The translations under genes and the position numbers were made by a program. From contig CM060196.1 of the NCBI GenBank assembly GCA_030549335.1, forward strand, positions 11,671,501 to 11,735,500: a stretch of 64,000 nucleotides of DNA. The letters are read 5' to 3'. The notes under the pieces are model-generated. The model ran no database searches. It was not told where the DNA came from and saw nothing but the letters and a program-made list of their open reading frames with translations. This document shows, one piece after another, positions 1 through 11,094 of this stretch. This DNA is from Pontederia crassipes. Its lineage: Eukaryota > Streptophyta > Magnoliopsida > Commelinales > Pontederiaceae. Numbering within the stretch: the first letter of the stretch is position 1; each line of letters begins with the position of its first letter.

Positions 1-957
1 CAATGGATGTCCGGAGGGAACCGCAGGCTATCAAAAGTAGCAAATCCATCAAACCACCCTTCAATTGTGGGAAACTTCGTTGGGGCCTTGCTTGGTGCAT
101 CTATGGGACTTAAGGAGGGTCCTATCTTCTTCTTTGCTGTTGGGCTAGCTCACTACAGTGTACTCTTTGTGACGTTGTATCAGAGGCTTCCAACAAATGA
201 AACCCTTCCAAAGGAACTTCATCCAGTCTTCTTTCTGTTTGTGGCAGCACCAAGTGTTGCTTGTATGGCATGGGCAAAAATAACTGGTGATTTTGGCTAT
301 GGTTCGAGGATCGCTTACTTCATCGCTCTATTCCTTTGTGTTTCACTTGTAAGTTCCTCCATTCACAGATCTGAAACTGTTCTCTTGTGATCTTTTTTTA
401 TTTAGAATAGTAAGCCTCCTGATCATACTTATAGAACAATAATAGCCTCCAGATCACTTGAGACGCCTACTGCTCCAAGCGCTTTCTGAGAGGATTGTGA
501 TGCAAGGTTCTAATGGTTCTGATTGTCTTTCTTGAATTGCAGGCCATTCGGATTAATTTCTTTCGAGGAATCAGGTGACTTGCATTGTTTCCCATCTCAT
601 ACCGGTTGCTGTTGCTAACTCTATTTTAGTTCAAAATCATAACCACAATTTCTGTATGAAAAATGTAGTTTTTCTCTGGCTTGGTGGGCATACACTTTTC
701 CGATGACCGGGGCCTCCATTGCAACCATTGCATACTCGGTGGAAGTCAAGAATATATTTACTCAGTCGATGTCAGTTGCACTATCTGGCATCTCCACACT
801 GACAGTGGCGTCACTGCTTCTTTCCACAATAATCCATGCCTTTGTTCTCCATGACCTCTTTCCAAATGACATCTCCATCGCTATTTCTGAAAGGAAAAGG
901 AAATCAAGCAACAAAAATGTCCATATTTTAAAGGCAGTCTCCGATACTAAAGTGTAA
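1..957 (+). CDS. SLAH1: SLAH1-like S-type anion channel, C-terminal three exons (partial)
   Basis: The frame opens at base 1 (QWMSGGNRRLSK) and reads through a hydrophobic channel segment including SMGLKEGPIFFFAVGLAHY, LPKELHPVFFLFVAAPS and YGSRIAYFIALF, all strongly reminiscent of the SLAC1/SLAH (TDT family) pore region. Exon 1 runs 1-348 and ends at a GTAAGT donor. Exon 2 is 543-574 (AIRINFFRGI), bounded by AG and GT. Exon 3 is 669-957 (FSLAWWAYTFPMTGAS...), ending in TAA. Phases fit, with a split Ser codon between exons 2 and 3. Family members are plasma-membrane anion channels with ten helices; about the last five are visible here. The short tail after LFPNDISIAIS suits the SLAH1/SLAH4 group rather than SLAC1 or SLAH3. 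From memory, relatives run some residues further after the SDTK motif; here a stop follows one residue later. The tandem array begins about 25 bp past the stop, so the native 3' UTR is missing or replaced. Confidence 0.9.
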
Positions 958-981
958 ATCTTCCATTTGGTCTTGATGTCA

Positions 982-1553
982 AAATTTCTGCATAGCTTCT
1001 CAACTTCGTCCAGGATTCCAATTAGAAGTTTTGTAGGCTGCATAGTGTGGGCTGTAGAGAGATGGCAACCGAGTTAACGAGCGTTAGTCGTCCAGCAAAG
1101 AAGAGAGTCTTGGCTGACGAACTGGATAGAGGAGATTGGACTTTGTAAATGAATTGACCATAAGTTTCCTTTGTGATTCTTCCATGGCGCAAAGGAACTC
1201 CAAGATATATATTTCCCGAGGTTGTCTCTGATATTGAATCCATGCATTTGCTGAATTTCATTTTTAGCACATTGAGAGACATTGCTTGACAAGAGGAGGG
1301 CGCGTTCGGAGGCATTATGTTGCATGTCAGAGGCAGAGCAAAATAGGGAGATGGCGTCCAAGGTGATCTGCATAGACGACTTTGAAGCCTTGGAGAAAAT
1401 AAGGAAATCATCAGCAAAAGTAGGATGCATGAGTTCTGGCCGATCAATCTTGATAGTTGTCGGGTCCTGTGGCTTTAAATGGATGCATGCCCCATAGTTC
1501 CTTCCGGATTTCTCAAGAAGAGAATGGGCATTCCAGATGGCGCATGTGCCTCA
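982..1553 (-). mobile_element. LINE fossil, left array edge (truncated)
   Basis: Minus-strand non-LTR RT segment with FADD and the LGVPLRHGRITKE / GRLTLVNSVA thumb motifs typical of plant L1 elements. Its 3' half is cut off at the array edge next to the anion-channel gene. It shares variants with the copy at 46440-47895. Confidence 0.85.
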
Positions 1554-1765
1554 ATGTATACACATTTCATTTTCAATGAATATTTATTGAGGCAACAGAC
1601 ATATAGAGAATATTACGTCTCATCATGACAAATAAAAGTAGCAGTTATAAATGGTTATATTTTGGAGCTTAAGAGGAATACTCAAGCATGTTCAGGTTAG
1701 CAATTACTTCGGTACAACCCCTAAAGTTTAGGCTATCATATTTATCAAAATACTCCTAAGTGCCA

Positions 1766-2690
1766 CACTACAAGTCTGCCAAATATATAGTTGACTCAGC
1801 CTGGTGATGCTAAAGTGATGCTAAATTGAGGCTAAAAGCAATAGCCACACTTCAGCATCGACACAACGCTAGGCTAAAGTGATGCTAACTTTCGGTAACT
1901 GTTAGCATCACCATGACGTCAAAGCAAACGACGGCACTACTGGCATCACCTCTCGACACTAGTTCGACGTTATGATGACGCTATAAGTCGCGTTGCAAAG
2001 CGGTAATTAGAGCCGCTAGTTAGACACTAAAGTGACGTTGATTGTGTCGTTGGGGACGTCAATATGATGCTAAATGCGAACGCTATTCTAATGCTAATGT
2101 GGCATTAAAATAATCATCTATGGGCACATTATTATATATGGATGATGTTTCAAGATCATTTACCATTATTGCTGTTAAGAATAGTCTATTTCTCACTTTG
2201 CGTGATGGCCACCATTCATCCTTGATTCTTTTCGACGGATACTTAGTGTAATACAATTGTTGTGTCTGTTCTGCGAATACGAATCTATGATTGAAGTTTT
2301 GAGCGAGAATTAATATCTACCAATTTAAACTTTTGATAGCTCCATTTTTCATATGGAACTAATGACATTTTAACACTACGATTTTGTTAAATTTTTTCCA
2401 TATAGGATAATTCTATGATTTCTTTTATAATGTCGTAATATCCTAACTCATTGACCACATACATGCTTTCCAAAACACCTATGCCACAATTAATAGTAGA
2501 ATATTGTTCATTGATAACATTTGCATTTACGACATGGGCATAAGCTTTCACCACATGAAGAAGCTAACGTTTTCATTTCGACACGCCTCCTTATTAAATT
2601 CATCAACACTATCTTTATATTCTTTTGTTATAATGTCACGTTTATCATTCCAACGACGAATCCAACTACGATGTCAAAAGCTAAACTTTA
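1766..2690 (-). mobile_element. CACTA end plus TNP2 N-/C-terminal fossil, left edge
   Basis: Starts with CACTACAAG, the typical CACTA terminus, followed by subterminal motifs GATGCTAA, TTAGCATC and GACGCT in both orientations (about 1800-2130). On the minus strand from about 2690 comes a Transpos_assoc-like start (SWIRRW.. then DDVDEFIKEACRNEDV and CPCRKCKC). It is followed after a short distance by a DUF4216-like piece (DPFVFAEQTQQLYYTKYPSK), so the middle of TNP2 is missing. Only this copy keeps the CACTA terminus intact. Confidence 0.75.
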
Positions 2691-3670
2691 AAATTTAATA
2701 AAATAAATTCACATTAATCCATAAATGCTTATCAAATAGCAACAGAACTATGTAGAAATTTTCATGCATAAGCAAGCAATTTGCATCAACTTTGGCCAGT
2801 GGATCTCTAAAGACCTTGAGGATTGTAATTAAACAGTCCTAACAAAAAGATTAGTATTATAACAAGATCCAATTCATTAATGAACAAGAACTAACTATAA
2901 TATCATAGTTAAGATATTTAGCAGAATGGACATAACTCTGGTGAACTGGTGCAAGATCTTATCAATGTATTGTATCTTGTTGTATTATTATTTTTCTCTC
3001 AACTTCTATTACACTGCTTACATCAGCTGCTAACTAAATGTCAGAATGATATAGAAGTGACGAAAGTAAGTAATTATTATAATGAGAAATTAGTTTAAAC
3101 AAAGTTTAAGAAAAAAAACTCCGATATTTAGGCCTTAACAGTGAGTTCATGAAAGAGTCCGTTCGCCCACATTCTCCTCCTCGCGACGTAAAGTTCTTTA
3201 AGTCTTAATGTTTAACCTTATCTAAAAGTACGCTAAAACTTGGCAAAAAAGAAGTGGACTGAAGAAATAGATGGATAAAACTTAGTTATAAATGATTGAA
3301 AGAAAAATACATTAATAGTCATTTTATATTAATTGACTGCGATTATAACTCATTGTTGCCCTCCACAACCTCAATATCACATGCCATAGTAGTCATTTTT
3401 TATTAATTGACTACGACTATAACTCATTGTCGCCCCATAACCTCCATATATCATCATGTCAAATAATTCACGAAAGAATGATCCTTCCCATTAGCACGTG
3501 TATCACTAGGTGGGAATGGTCGGACTTTAGGATAAAACTGATCCTTCCGGGCAGTTTCAGCTTGAAGAGGAAAAATTTTGAGTAACAGCAAGTCATGAAG
3601 CGTCTTCCCAGTGGTTTGGAATGGTTGAACTTTGGGATAAAACAGGACATTCCGATCCTTCAGGGCAGTG

Positions 3671-3678
3671 TATATATG
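3671..3678 (+). promoter_or_regulatory. TATA box of pseudogene copy 1
   Basis: TATATATG, 116 bp before the ATG. It shares position with the intact copies but has a G in place of the last A. Confidence 0.6.
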
Positions 3679-4010
3679 CAATTGTTCCCTGCATACGTTA
3701 TCTCAACTTCTCATGCCCCACGCTCCTAGCTAGTTTCTTCGTCCTCGCCGAAACACACGTCCGCTGAGCTCCCTGCAATTGCAAAAATGGCCGCATGCGA
3801 TTACAAAAAGCTTTACCGGGAGTACATTGGACACCTCGATAATGGCGTCAACTTCACCGACGTACCCATAAACTCCGATGTCAACTTCCACTTCGTCCTC
3901 GCCTTCACCATCGACTACACGAAGACCCGACGCCCAAGCCCACCAATGGCGCATTCGACGTCTTCTGGGACAGCAACAACCTCAACCCCGAGGCCGTCGC
4001 CAGCATCAAG

Positions 4011-4243
4011 TGTGGATAATTGTAATTATGATAGGTTTATTACTTGATGTTAAACTTGTAATTAGTTGCTTTAGAATCTTCCAGCTGTCCATCTCTGTAA
4101 AAAATGGTTATTCACTGTTTCATTGATATAAAAAAGCTGATGAGCTCCTCGATCGTGAGGTAGTCATTCTGCCCACATCTCTGATTACAATCTCTTCTTC
4201 CTTCCTCCTTGAACGAGCTCGAGCTGAAATAGAGCAGTTGACA
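4011..4243 (+). repeat. 5' LTR of the Copia element
   Basis: 233 bp, TGTGGATAATTG to GCAGTTGACA, directly followed by the primer-binding site. Confidence 0.95.
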
Positions 4244-7200
4244 TGGTATCAGAGCAGAGTGCGATTACTTGCCCGGGGACGGGTGAATTGTTGCTTTCAT
4301 CGGGAAAAGATCTTGACTCCCCAACTTCCCAAACAAAGCTCTTCATCTACCTTTTCTGTCGCAGTATCTGAGTCTTTGGATCTATCTCTCGACAGGTTCT
4401 TCTTATATACTTGCTAATTACGTCAAGTTTCTTCAGTTTTTTCTGCTTCTGTATCGTCCATGGAGAATTCTGGTGTTCTTTGTCCAAATACTTCAAACCC
4501 GAGTGGATCTACTCTTGTTTCAATAGATCACACTCATACGTTGTTTTTTGCTTCCATCGGACTTGCCTGGATTGGTTTTAATTCCAATTCGATTAACTGG
4601 TAGTGAGAATTATTTGATGTGGAGTCGTGCTTTTTCGAATGCACTGTTAGCAAAACATAAACTGAGTTTCATTCGAGGTACTTGCAGAATGGATCATTTT
4701 GAGGGAGATCAATTCCAGTGGCAGAGGTGTAATGCTCTTGTTCTTTCCTGGATAATTACAACTTTTTCTGATGGTTTAGTTGGCAATATTGCTTACTTGT
4801 CTTATGCATCTGAAGTATGGAGAGATATGAAAGAAAGGTTTGATACTGTTAGTGGTACCAAGTTGTATCATCTTCATAGGGAAATTGCTACCTTATCTCA
4901 GGGAGTTATGACTATAACTAAATATCATACCAAATTGAAACTTCTTTGGGAAGAATTGTACACCATTATTCCTTCTCTTGGAATTCATGATCCGGCAAGT
5001 TTAGAGTACTTCAGACAGTTAAAGGTTTTTCAATTTCTGATAGAGCTTAATGAGTCTTATGCTGCTATAAGATCTCAAATCATACTTATGAGACCTTTTC
5101 CCTGCAGAGAATCAGGCTTATTCTATGTTAATTGAGGAAGAGAAACATAGGAAAAGCAACTCTTATACCAACCAAGTTGTTCATGTTCCATCAAACATAC
5201 CTATGGCCAATTTATCTGTTTCTAATCAGAATGTTAAAGGCAAAAAACCCAATAGAAATGTGATTTGTGATCATTGTCATAAATCTGATCATAGTAAAGC
5301 CCAGTGTTATAGATTGATTGGCTTTCCATAGGGTTTCAAGTTTTCTAAAAATAGGGAGCAGATGTCAGCAAATTCTGTTGTTACAGATTGCAGTAACATT
5401 TCATCCGAGAAGTCAACATCAGATCTTAATGTTGTTTCCTCCAACTCAGTCAATATACCACAGGTTTCTCGCAATACATTGATTACAAATGATCAATATC
5501 AGCAGATTTTGGACATTCTGAATCAACACAAAAATCAGATGTCATGGCTAATATGGCAGGTACTGATTTTTTCTTTGCTGAATTTCTGAACACTAAATGG
5601 ATTATTGATTCAAGGGCATCTGACCACATGGTGTCAGATATCACCTTTCTGATGTTAAGAAATTACATCAGCCTAGAGAAGTCAGATTGCCTAATGTAAC
5701 ATGTCTACGATAACAAATCTGGGTAATTGTAGTGTTTCAGATAGTCAAAGTCTCCAAGATGTGTTATACATTCCTGAGTTTAAGCATAATCTTCTGTCAG
5801 TTTCAAAGTTGTGCAAGGACTTACTTTGTGTGGTCATTTTCTATCCCAACATATGTCTGATACATGACCTTTACACTGGACTGATGAAGGGGATTGGTAG
5901 ACAAGATGGAGGTCTTTACTATCTGGTGCAAACTAATGAAGTTCCTAGGAAAGCTGATGGCAACTGCAACTAAGGAGGAGTCCAACATTGCTCACATGTG
6001 GCACAAATGACTGGGACATTTACCATATCATAGATTGCGATATGTGTTAGATTTTGACAGCAGCATATCTCTGAATAATTGTCATTGTACAATCTGTTGT
6101 ATGGCCAGACAATCCAGGCTGCCTTTTCCTATTAGTAGCTCCTCTATTAATTCTTGTTTTGATCTTATTCATTTGAATGTTTGGGGTCCATATCATAACC
6201 CCACACATGATGGATTTCATTTTTTTCCTTACCATTGTTGATGACTTTACTAGAATGACATGGGTGTACCTTCTAAAAACAAAGAGTGAAGTTCATGAAT
6301 ATTTGAAACAGTTTGTGTTTATGGTTGACACTCAGTTTGGCAAGAAGGTTAAAGTCTGTCATCAGATAATGGAACAGAATTCCTTAATAAAGCAACTCAG
6401 TCTTTTTTTTCCTCCAGGGGCATTTGTCATCAAACATCTTGTGTGTACACTCCACAACAAAATGGAGTTGTTGAACGTAAGCACAAACACATACTTCACA
6501 GCAAGAGCTTTACGTTTTCAGAGCAATTTACCTCTCAAGTTCTGGAGTGACTATGTCCTCACTGCAATTCATTTAATTAATCACAGTCCCTTATCTGTTC
6601 TGGGCAATCAAAATCCTTTTGAGAAATTGTTTGGTCATAAACATATTTTGGATTATTTGAGAGTGTTTGGCTGTCTGTGTTTTGCCACAACCTTAAATCC
6701 TTCTGATAAGTTTGCTTCGAGAGCTTCAAAATATGTGTTTCTTGGTTATTCTCCTACATAGAAAGGCTATAAGGTTCTGGATCTTCTAACCAACAAGATA
6801 TCAGTTAGTCGAGATGTTGTTTTTCAGGAAGATGTCTTTCCTTTTTCAGAATTCAGTAGAGATGATCCTACATTGGCCATCACTTCTTCTTATCAAGAAT
6901 TTGATCCTTTTAAACCTCTGATATTTTCAACAACTCCCACTGAAACTTGAATCCTGTTGGCCACTCTGACTCTACTGATAACTTGCCTCCTGATAACACT
7001 ATTGGTTCTACTGATAACTTGTCCCTTGCCTTCAATACTTTACCTGCAGCTAGCAGATTACTTGATGGTTTGTCACCTACTAGTTCTTCTTCCATGCCTG
7101 GCCTTGATCTTCAAGTTATTTTACCTGAGATTTCTTCTTCCACTTATACTTCTCAACCTCCTGCTGTTCCAAGTTGTCAGGCATGTCCCAAAAGAGTTGT

Positions 7201-8878
7201 TAAGCCTCCCAACTGGTTGAATGATTACGTTATCAATTCTTCAGTAATGCTTGCTTGCCATCCCATTTCTGATTTTGTTCAATATAAACACCTGCCACCT
7301 TAGTATCAATGCTTTCTTACTTGTCTCAATTTTGTTCATGAACCTTGTTCTTTTTCTGATGCTGCCACTGATCCTAATTGGGTGGCTGCTATGAAGTTGG
7401 AAATGGATGCCTTGCAATCTAATCACACTTGGGATTTGGTTGACCTTCCTCCTGGCAAAGTGGCAATAGGTTGTAAGTGGGTCTATAAAATCAAGCTACG
7501 AGCTAATGGAGAGGTTGAACGGTATAAGGCTCGATTGGTTGCGAAAGGTTTTACACAGCAAGCTAGTATTGATTACAAGGAGACTTTCTCTCCAGTTGTT
7601 AAAATGATCACTGTTCGTACTCTTCTTGCTGTTGCAGCTCAACGAGGTTGGCCATTGTTTCATCTTGACATAAACAATGCTTTCCTTAATGGTGACTTGA
7701 TTGAGGAGGTTAATATGGTTCCTCCTTTTGGTTTTCGCAGTCAGGGGGGTCCTTCCAAAGGTTTGTCGCCTGCGAAAGTCTCTTTATGACCTCAAACAAG
7801 CTTCTCGACAGTGGAATTTAAAATTAACACAAATTCTTGTAGCAGCTTGATTCGAGCAGAGCAAATTGGATTACTCTATGTTCACCAAGAAGACACATTG
7901 TGGTCTCATTGTTTTTCTAGTTTATGTGGATGACATACTCTTAATGGCCAATCATGCTCACCTTGTTGATGAGGCAAAGATGGTTCTGCAATCCAATTTT
8001 AAGATTAAGGATTTAGGGAATCTTCGTTTCTTTCTGGGTTTGGAAATTATGAGATCAGACAAAGGAATTTTACTGAATCAGAGAAAGTATTCTCTTGATC
8101 TGATTGCTGAGATAGGCACAGCTGCTACAAGATCGGTTGAGGTTCCTTTGGAACAAAATTCTAAACTCACAGTCACAAGACCAGAAATAGGACGACTGAT
8201 TTATCTTACAGTCACAAGACCAGAAATAGCTTTTTCAGTTCAACATCTAAGCCAATACATGCAACATCCAAAAGAAGTCTCATATGGATGCAGCCATAAG
8301 AATTGTTAGATATCTTAAACAAGATCTTGCAAAAGACCTTTTTTTCTTGGCTAGCAGTAATAAGAAGGATACTTCCATGCAAATTGGGCGGCATGTCTTC
8401 TTACTCGCAAGTCAATCACAGGCGTCTGTGTCAAGCTTAGTGATTCTTTGATCTCCTGGAAGTCGAAAAAATAACTACTGTGTCTAAATCTTCAGCTGAA
8501 TCTAAATATAAAAGTCTGGCATCTGTTGTCAAATTGTTTGGCTACAACGATTACTTTCATAACTGAATTTTCAGGTTAAACTTCCTGTTCAAGTCAATTG
8601 TGACAACAAGGCAGCACAGTCAATTGTGAAATTGCCAGCAATCCAATTTTTCATGAAAGGACTAAGCACATTGAAGTTGATTGCCATTTCGTTTGTGAAA
8701 GGCTTCTTATAGGATTGATTCAGACTAAGAACATCTTTTCTGCTGAGCAGCTAAGAACATCTCTTCTGCTGAGCAGCTGGCAGATATCTTTACCAAAAGT
8801 TTAGGGGTTGAACAACATGAGTATCTTCTTTTCAAACTTGACTTGTTAAGTATACATACTGCCAAGTTTGAGGGAGAG

Positions 8879-9111
8879 TGTGGATAACTGTAATTACGAT
8901 AGGTTTATTAATTGATCTTAAACTTGTAATTAGTAGCTTTAGAATCTTCCAGCTGTACATCTCTGTAAAATATGGTTGTTCAGTGTTTCATTGACATAAA
9001 AAAGCTGATGAGCTCCTCGATCGTGAGGTTGTCATTCTGCCCACATCTCTGATTACAATCTCTTCTTCCTTCCTCCATGAACGAGCTGGAGCTGAAACAG
9101 AGCAGTTGACA
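8879..9111 (+). repeat. 3' LTR of the Copia element
   Basis: 233 bp, preceded by the purine tract and followed by TCAAG, the second copy of the target duplication. Confidence 0.95.
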
Positions 9112-10024
9112 TCAAGGATGGCCACAAGCACTTGAAGGTCGCACTCAGCCTCGGCGGGGCAAGCATATGCGGTACTGACGTAGTCTTCACCGTCACCAAC
9201 GTGGATTCCTGGGTAGACAACGCCGTATCCTCTCTGACCTCCATCATTCTGGAGTACCACATCGATGGCATCGACATCGACTACGAAGCCTTCCAGCCTG
9301 ACTCCGTGCACACCTTTGTGGAGTGTATCGGGAAGTTGATCACGACCCTCAAGCACGAAAAACTCATATCCTTAGCTTCCATTGCTCCACACGACAACGC
9401 CCTGGTCCAGGGCTACTACATGGCACTGTGGAAGACGTACAGTAGTTTTATCGACTATGTAAACTTCAAGTTTTACCAGTATCCCAGCTTGGACGTGGAA
9501 AAGTTCCTGGACCACTACAACCAGCAACTCAAGAACTACACTGGTGGAAATGTTTTGGCAAGCTTCCGTACCGATGGGGTTGGCGGGTTAACACCTGGGA
9601 ACGGCTTCTTCCGTGCCTGCGAGAGGCTCAAGGGGGAAAATAAGCTTCCAGGGATCTTTGCGTGGTCTGCGGACGCGTCACTTGCATCTGCAAGTGGGTT
9701 CATACACGAGAAGGAAGCGCAGAATCTACTTGCGAATTAATGGCCAGTGATCAACGTATGATTAACAGATGCTCTGTACGTGCAGGCGGAAATCTTTCAC
9801 ATCCACCCGGCAAGTTGAATTTGTGTGTGAATTTTGTTGTGCTCTGGTGTTATCGTCTATATGTAATCTAAATAATGGTGTGATAGAGAATGAGGGGTTG
9901 TGGCACAGTAGTACATACAGCCTTTTCATTCCTCTTTTACGCCTTATTTATTCGCTTCAATATACATATGTATATGTATCTCAGAGCTATATATTTCTTA
10001 GTTTGTAATTGAAATAAAAAAGGG

Positions 10025-11090
10025 TGTGATCCGAATTATTATTAACGTGCGCAATATTCGTATGAACTTTATATATTATATTTTGGATTCATTTAAATAG
10101 AAGTCAAGTTAAAATTTCATAACGATTCTGCAGAAAGCTAAACAAGATGGATTCCGGAGAAAGACAAAAGGAGGAACTTGCATTAATGTCAACCAACTAT
10201 TATGTCTCACCCTTCTATTTATGTTGTGTGAAACTGCAGCTTACTAAAAATGTTCTGGATGTTTCTCCTAGCTATACTACCTTTTATGCAAGAAATACAA
10301 AATGAACACTCTCCCTCGAGTTGATAGATGATAGAGATCTAGGAAACTCTACTTGCCAACTAAATGGCTGTCGTATTGTCTGACATTGAAGTTTAGTAAG
10401 AATATTAGCTACCTTATCTTTAGAAGAAACATGTTGTAGGTGAACAAGGGATTACATATATCAATTGCGAACAAAATTGCAATCCACTTCAAAGTGTTTT
10501 GTTCGCTCGTGAAAAAATAAATTCTGTGCAATCTGAATTGCTACTGTGCTGTCACGAAATAATATAATTGTAAGTGAAACAAAAATTCGTAGTTCTCAAG
10601 GAAGTCGTTGCAGCCAAATAACTTCTAAAACTGCTAATGTAAGACTTCAATATTCTGCCTTTGCATTTGATTGAGAAACCATTGATTGTTTTTTATTTCC
10701 ATGAAATTATAAAATCTCCTAACTTGATAGAATATGCAGAGACCGAACATTGTGTCACAGCACATTAAGCTCATTCCGCGTCACAGTATGCCACTAACTC
10801 GCGAAGTTTTAGCAGGAAACAATAGGTCCTTTGCAGGAGATCCTTTTAGATATTGTACAATATGTAATGCAACATTATGATGCGAGTGATCCAGTCTATT
10901 CTATGCATGAATTGTCTTAAATGATGCACAACAAACCCTATGTTTGGGAGAGTCATGGGTTAAGTAAATGAGACGACGATAAGCCACTAAAAAAGTTTTC
11001 AATCATTTATCGAAGAGTCTACGAGTAACCATTCACCTTGACCGGATGGATGTTTATCATAGACAGGCGCGGTGACCTTTACATTCTATT
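10025..11090 (-). mobile_element. Copia fossil fragment (RT-RNase H-LTR), unit 1
   Basis: On the minus strand, recognisable RT and RNase H blocks (HERTKHFEVDCNFV, SSKDKVANILTKL) lead to a purine tract CGAGGGAGAG and an LTR starting TGTTCATTTTG (+ strand 10025-10308). The 5' two thirds of the element is missing and the rest is heavily broken. It is shared by all units, so it is older than the array. Confidence 0.85.
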
Positions 11091-11094
11091 CAGG

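Larger units (their letters stand above)
4011..9111 (+). mobile_element. Copia LTR retrotransposon inserted in gene copy 1 (broken fossil)
   Basis: A 5101-bp element with 233-bp LTRs (4011-4243 and 8879-9111) starting TG and ending CA, flanked by TCAAG (4006-4010 and 9112-9116). A tRNA-Met-type primer site TGGTATCAGAGC is at 4244-4255 and a purine tract GAGGGAGAG at 8870-8878. Parts in Copia order: gag with a zinc knuckle (about 4550-5330), protease (about 5580-5700), integrase (about 5990-6760), reverse transcriptase (about 7380-8300, with YVDD near 7922-7933) and RNase H (to about 8800). The polyprotein is broken by roughly ten changes. The LTRs differ at 14 of 233 positions by eye (about 6%), or a little over two million years at 1.3e-8 per site per year. 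It lies in the same orientation as the gene. Confidence 0.95.
3787..9740 (+). pseudogene. GH18 chitinase-like gene copy 1, split by a Copia element
   Basis: The 5' part (3787-4010) starts [20 protein letters not shown] and the 3' part (from 9112) resumes at the same codon region and runs to TAA at 9740, keeping DGIDIDYE. A Copia LTR element (4011-9111) interrupts it, with TCAAG on both sides. The 5' part also lacks one C in the run near 3926-3928 compared with the six intact copies, which throws the frame before the insertion. So this copy carries two independent lesions and cannot make the family protein. TATATATG at 3671 sits 116 bp before the ATG, as in the other copies. It is the most divergent copy: Tyr6 and Lys7 replace Phe and Arg, and it has Val and Phe at positions 38 and 40. 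Confidence 0.95.

Noticed and set aside
4244-4255. TGGTATCAGAGC as part of a tRNA gene
   Set aside because: It is the primer-binding site of the Copia element, placed directly after the LTR; no tRNA folds around it.
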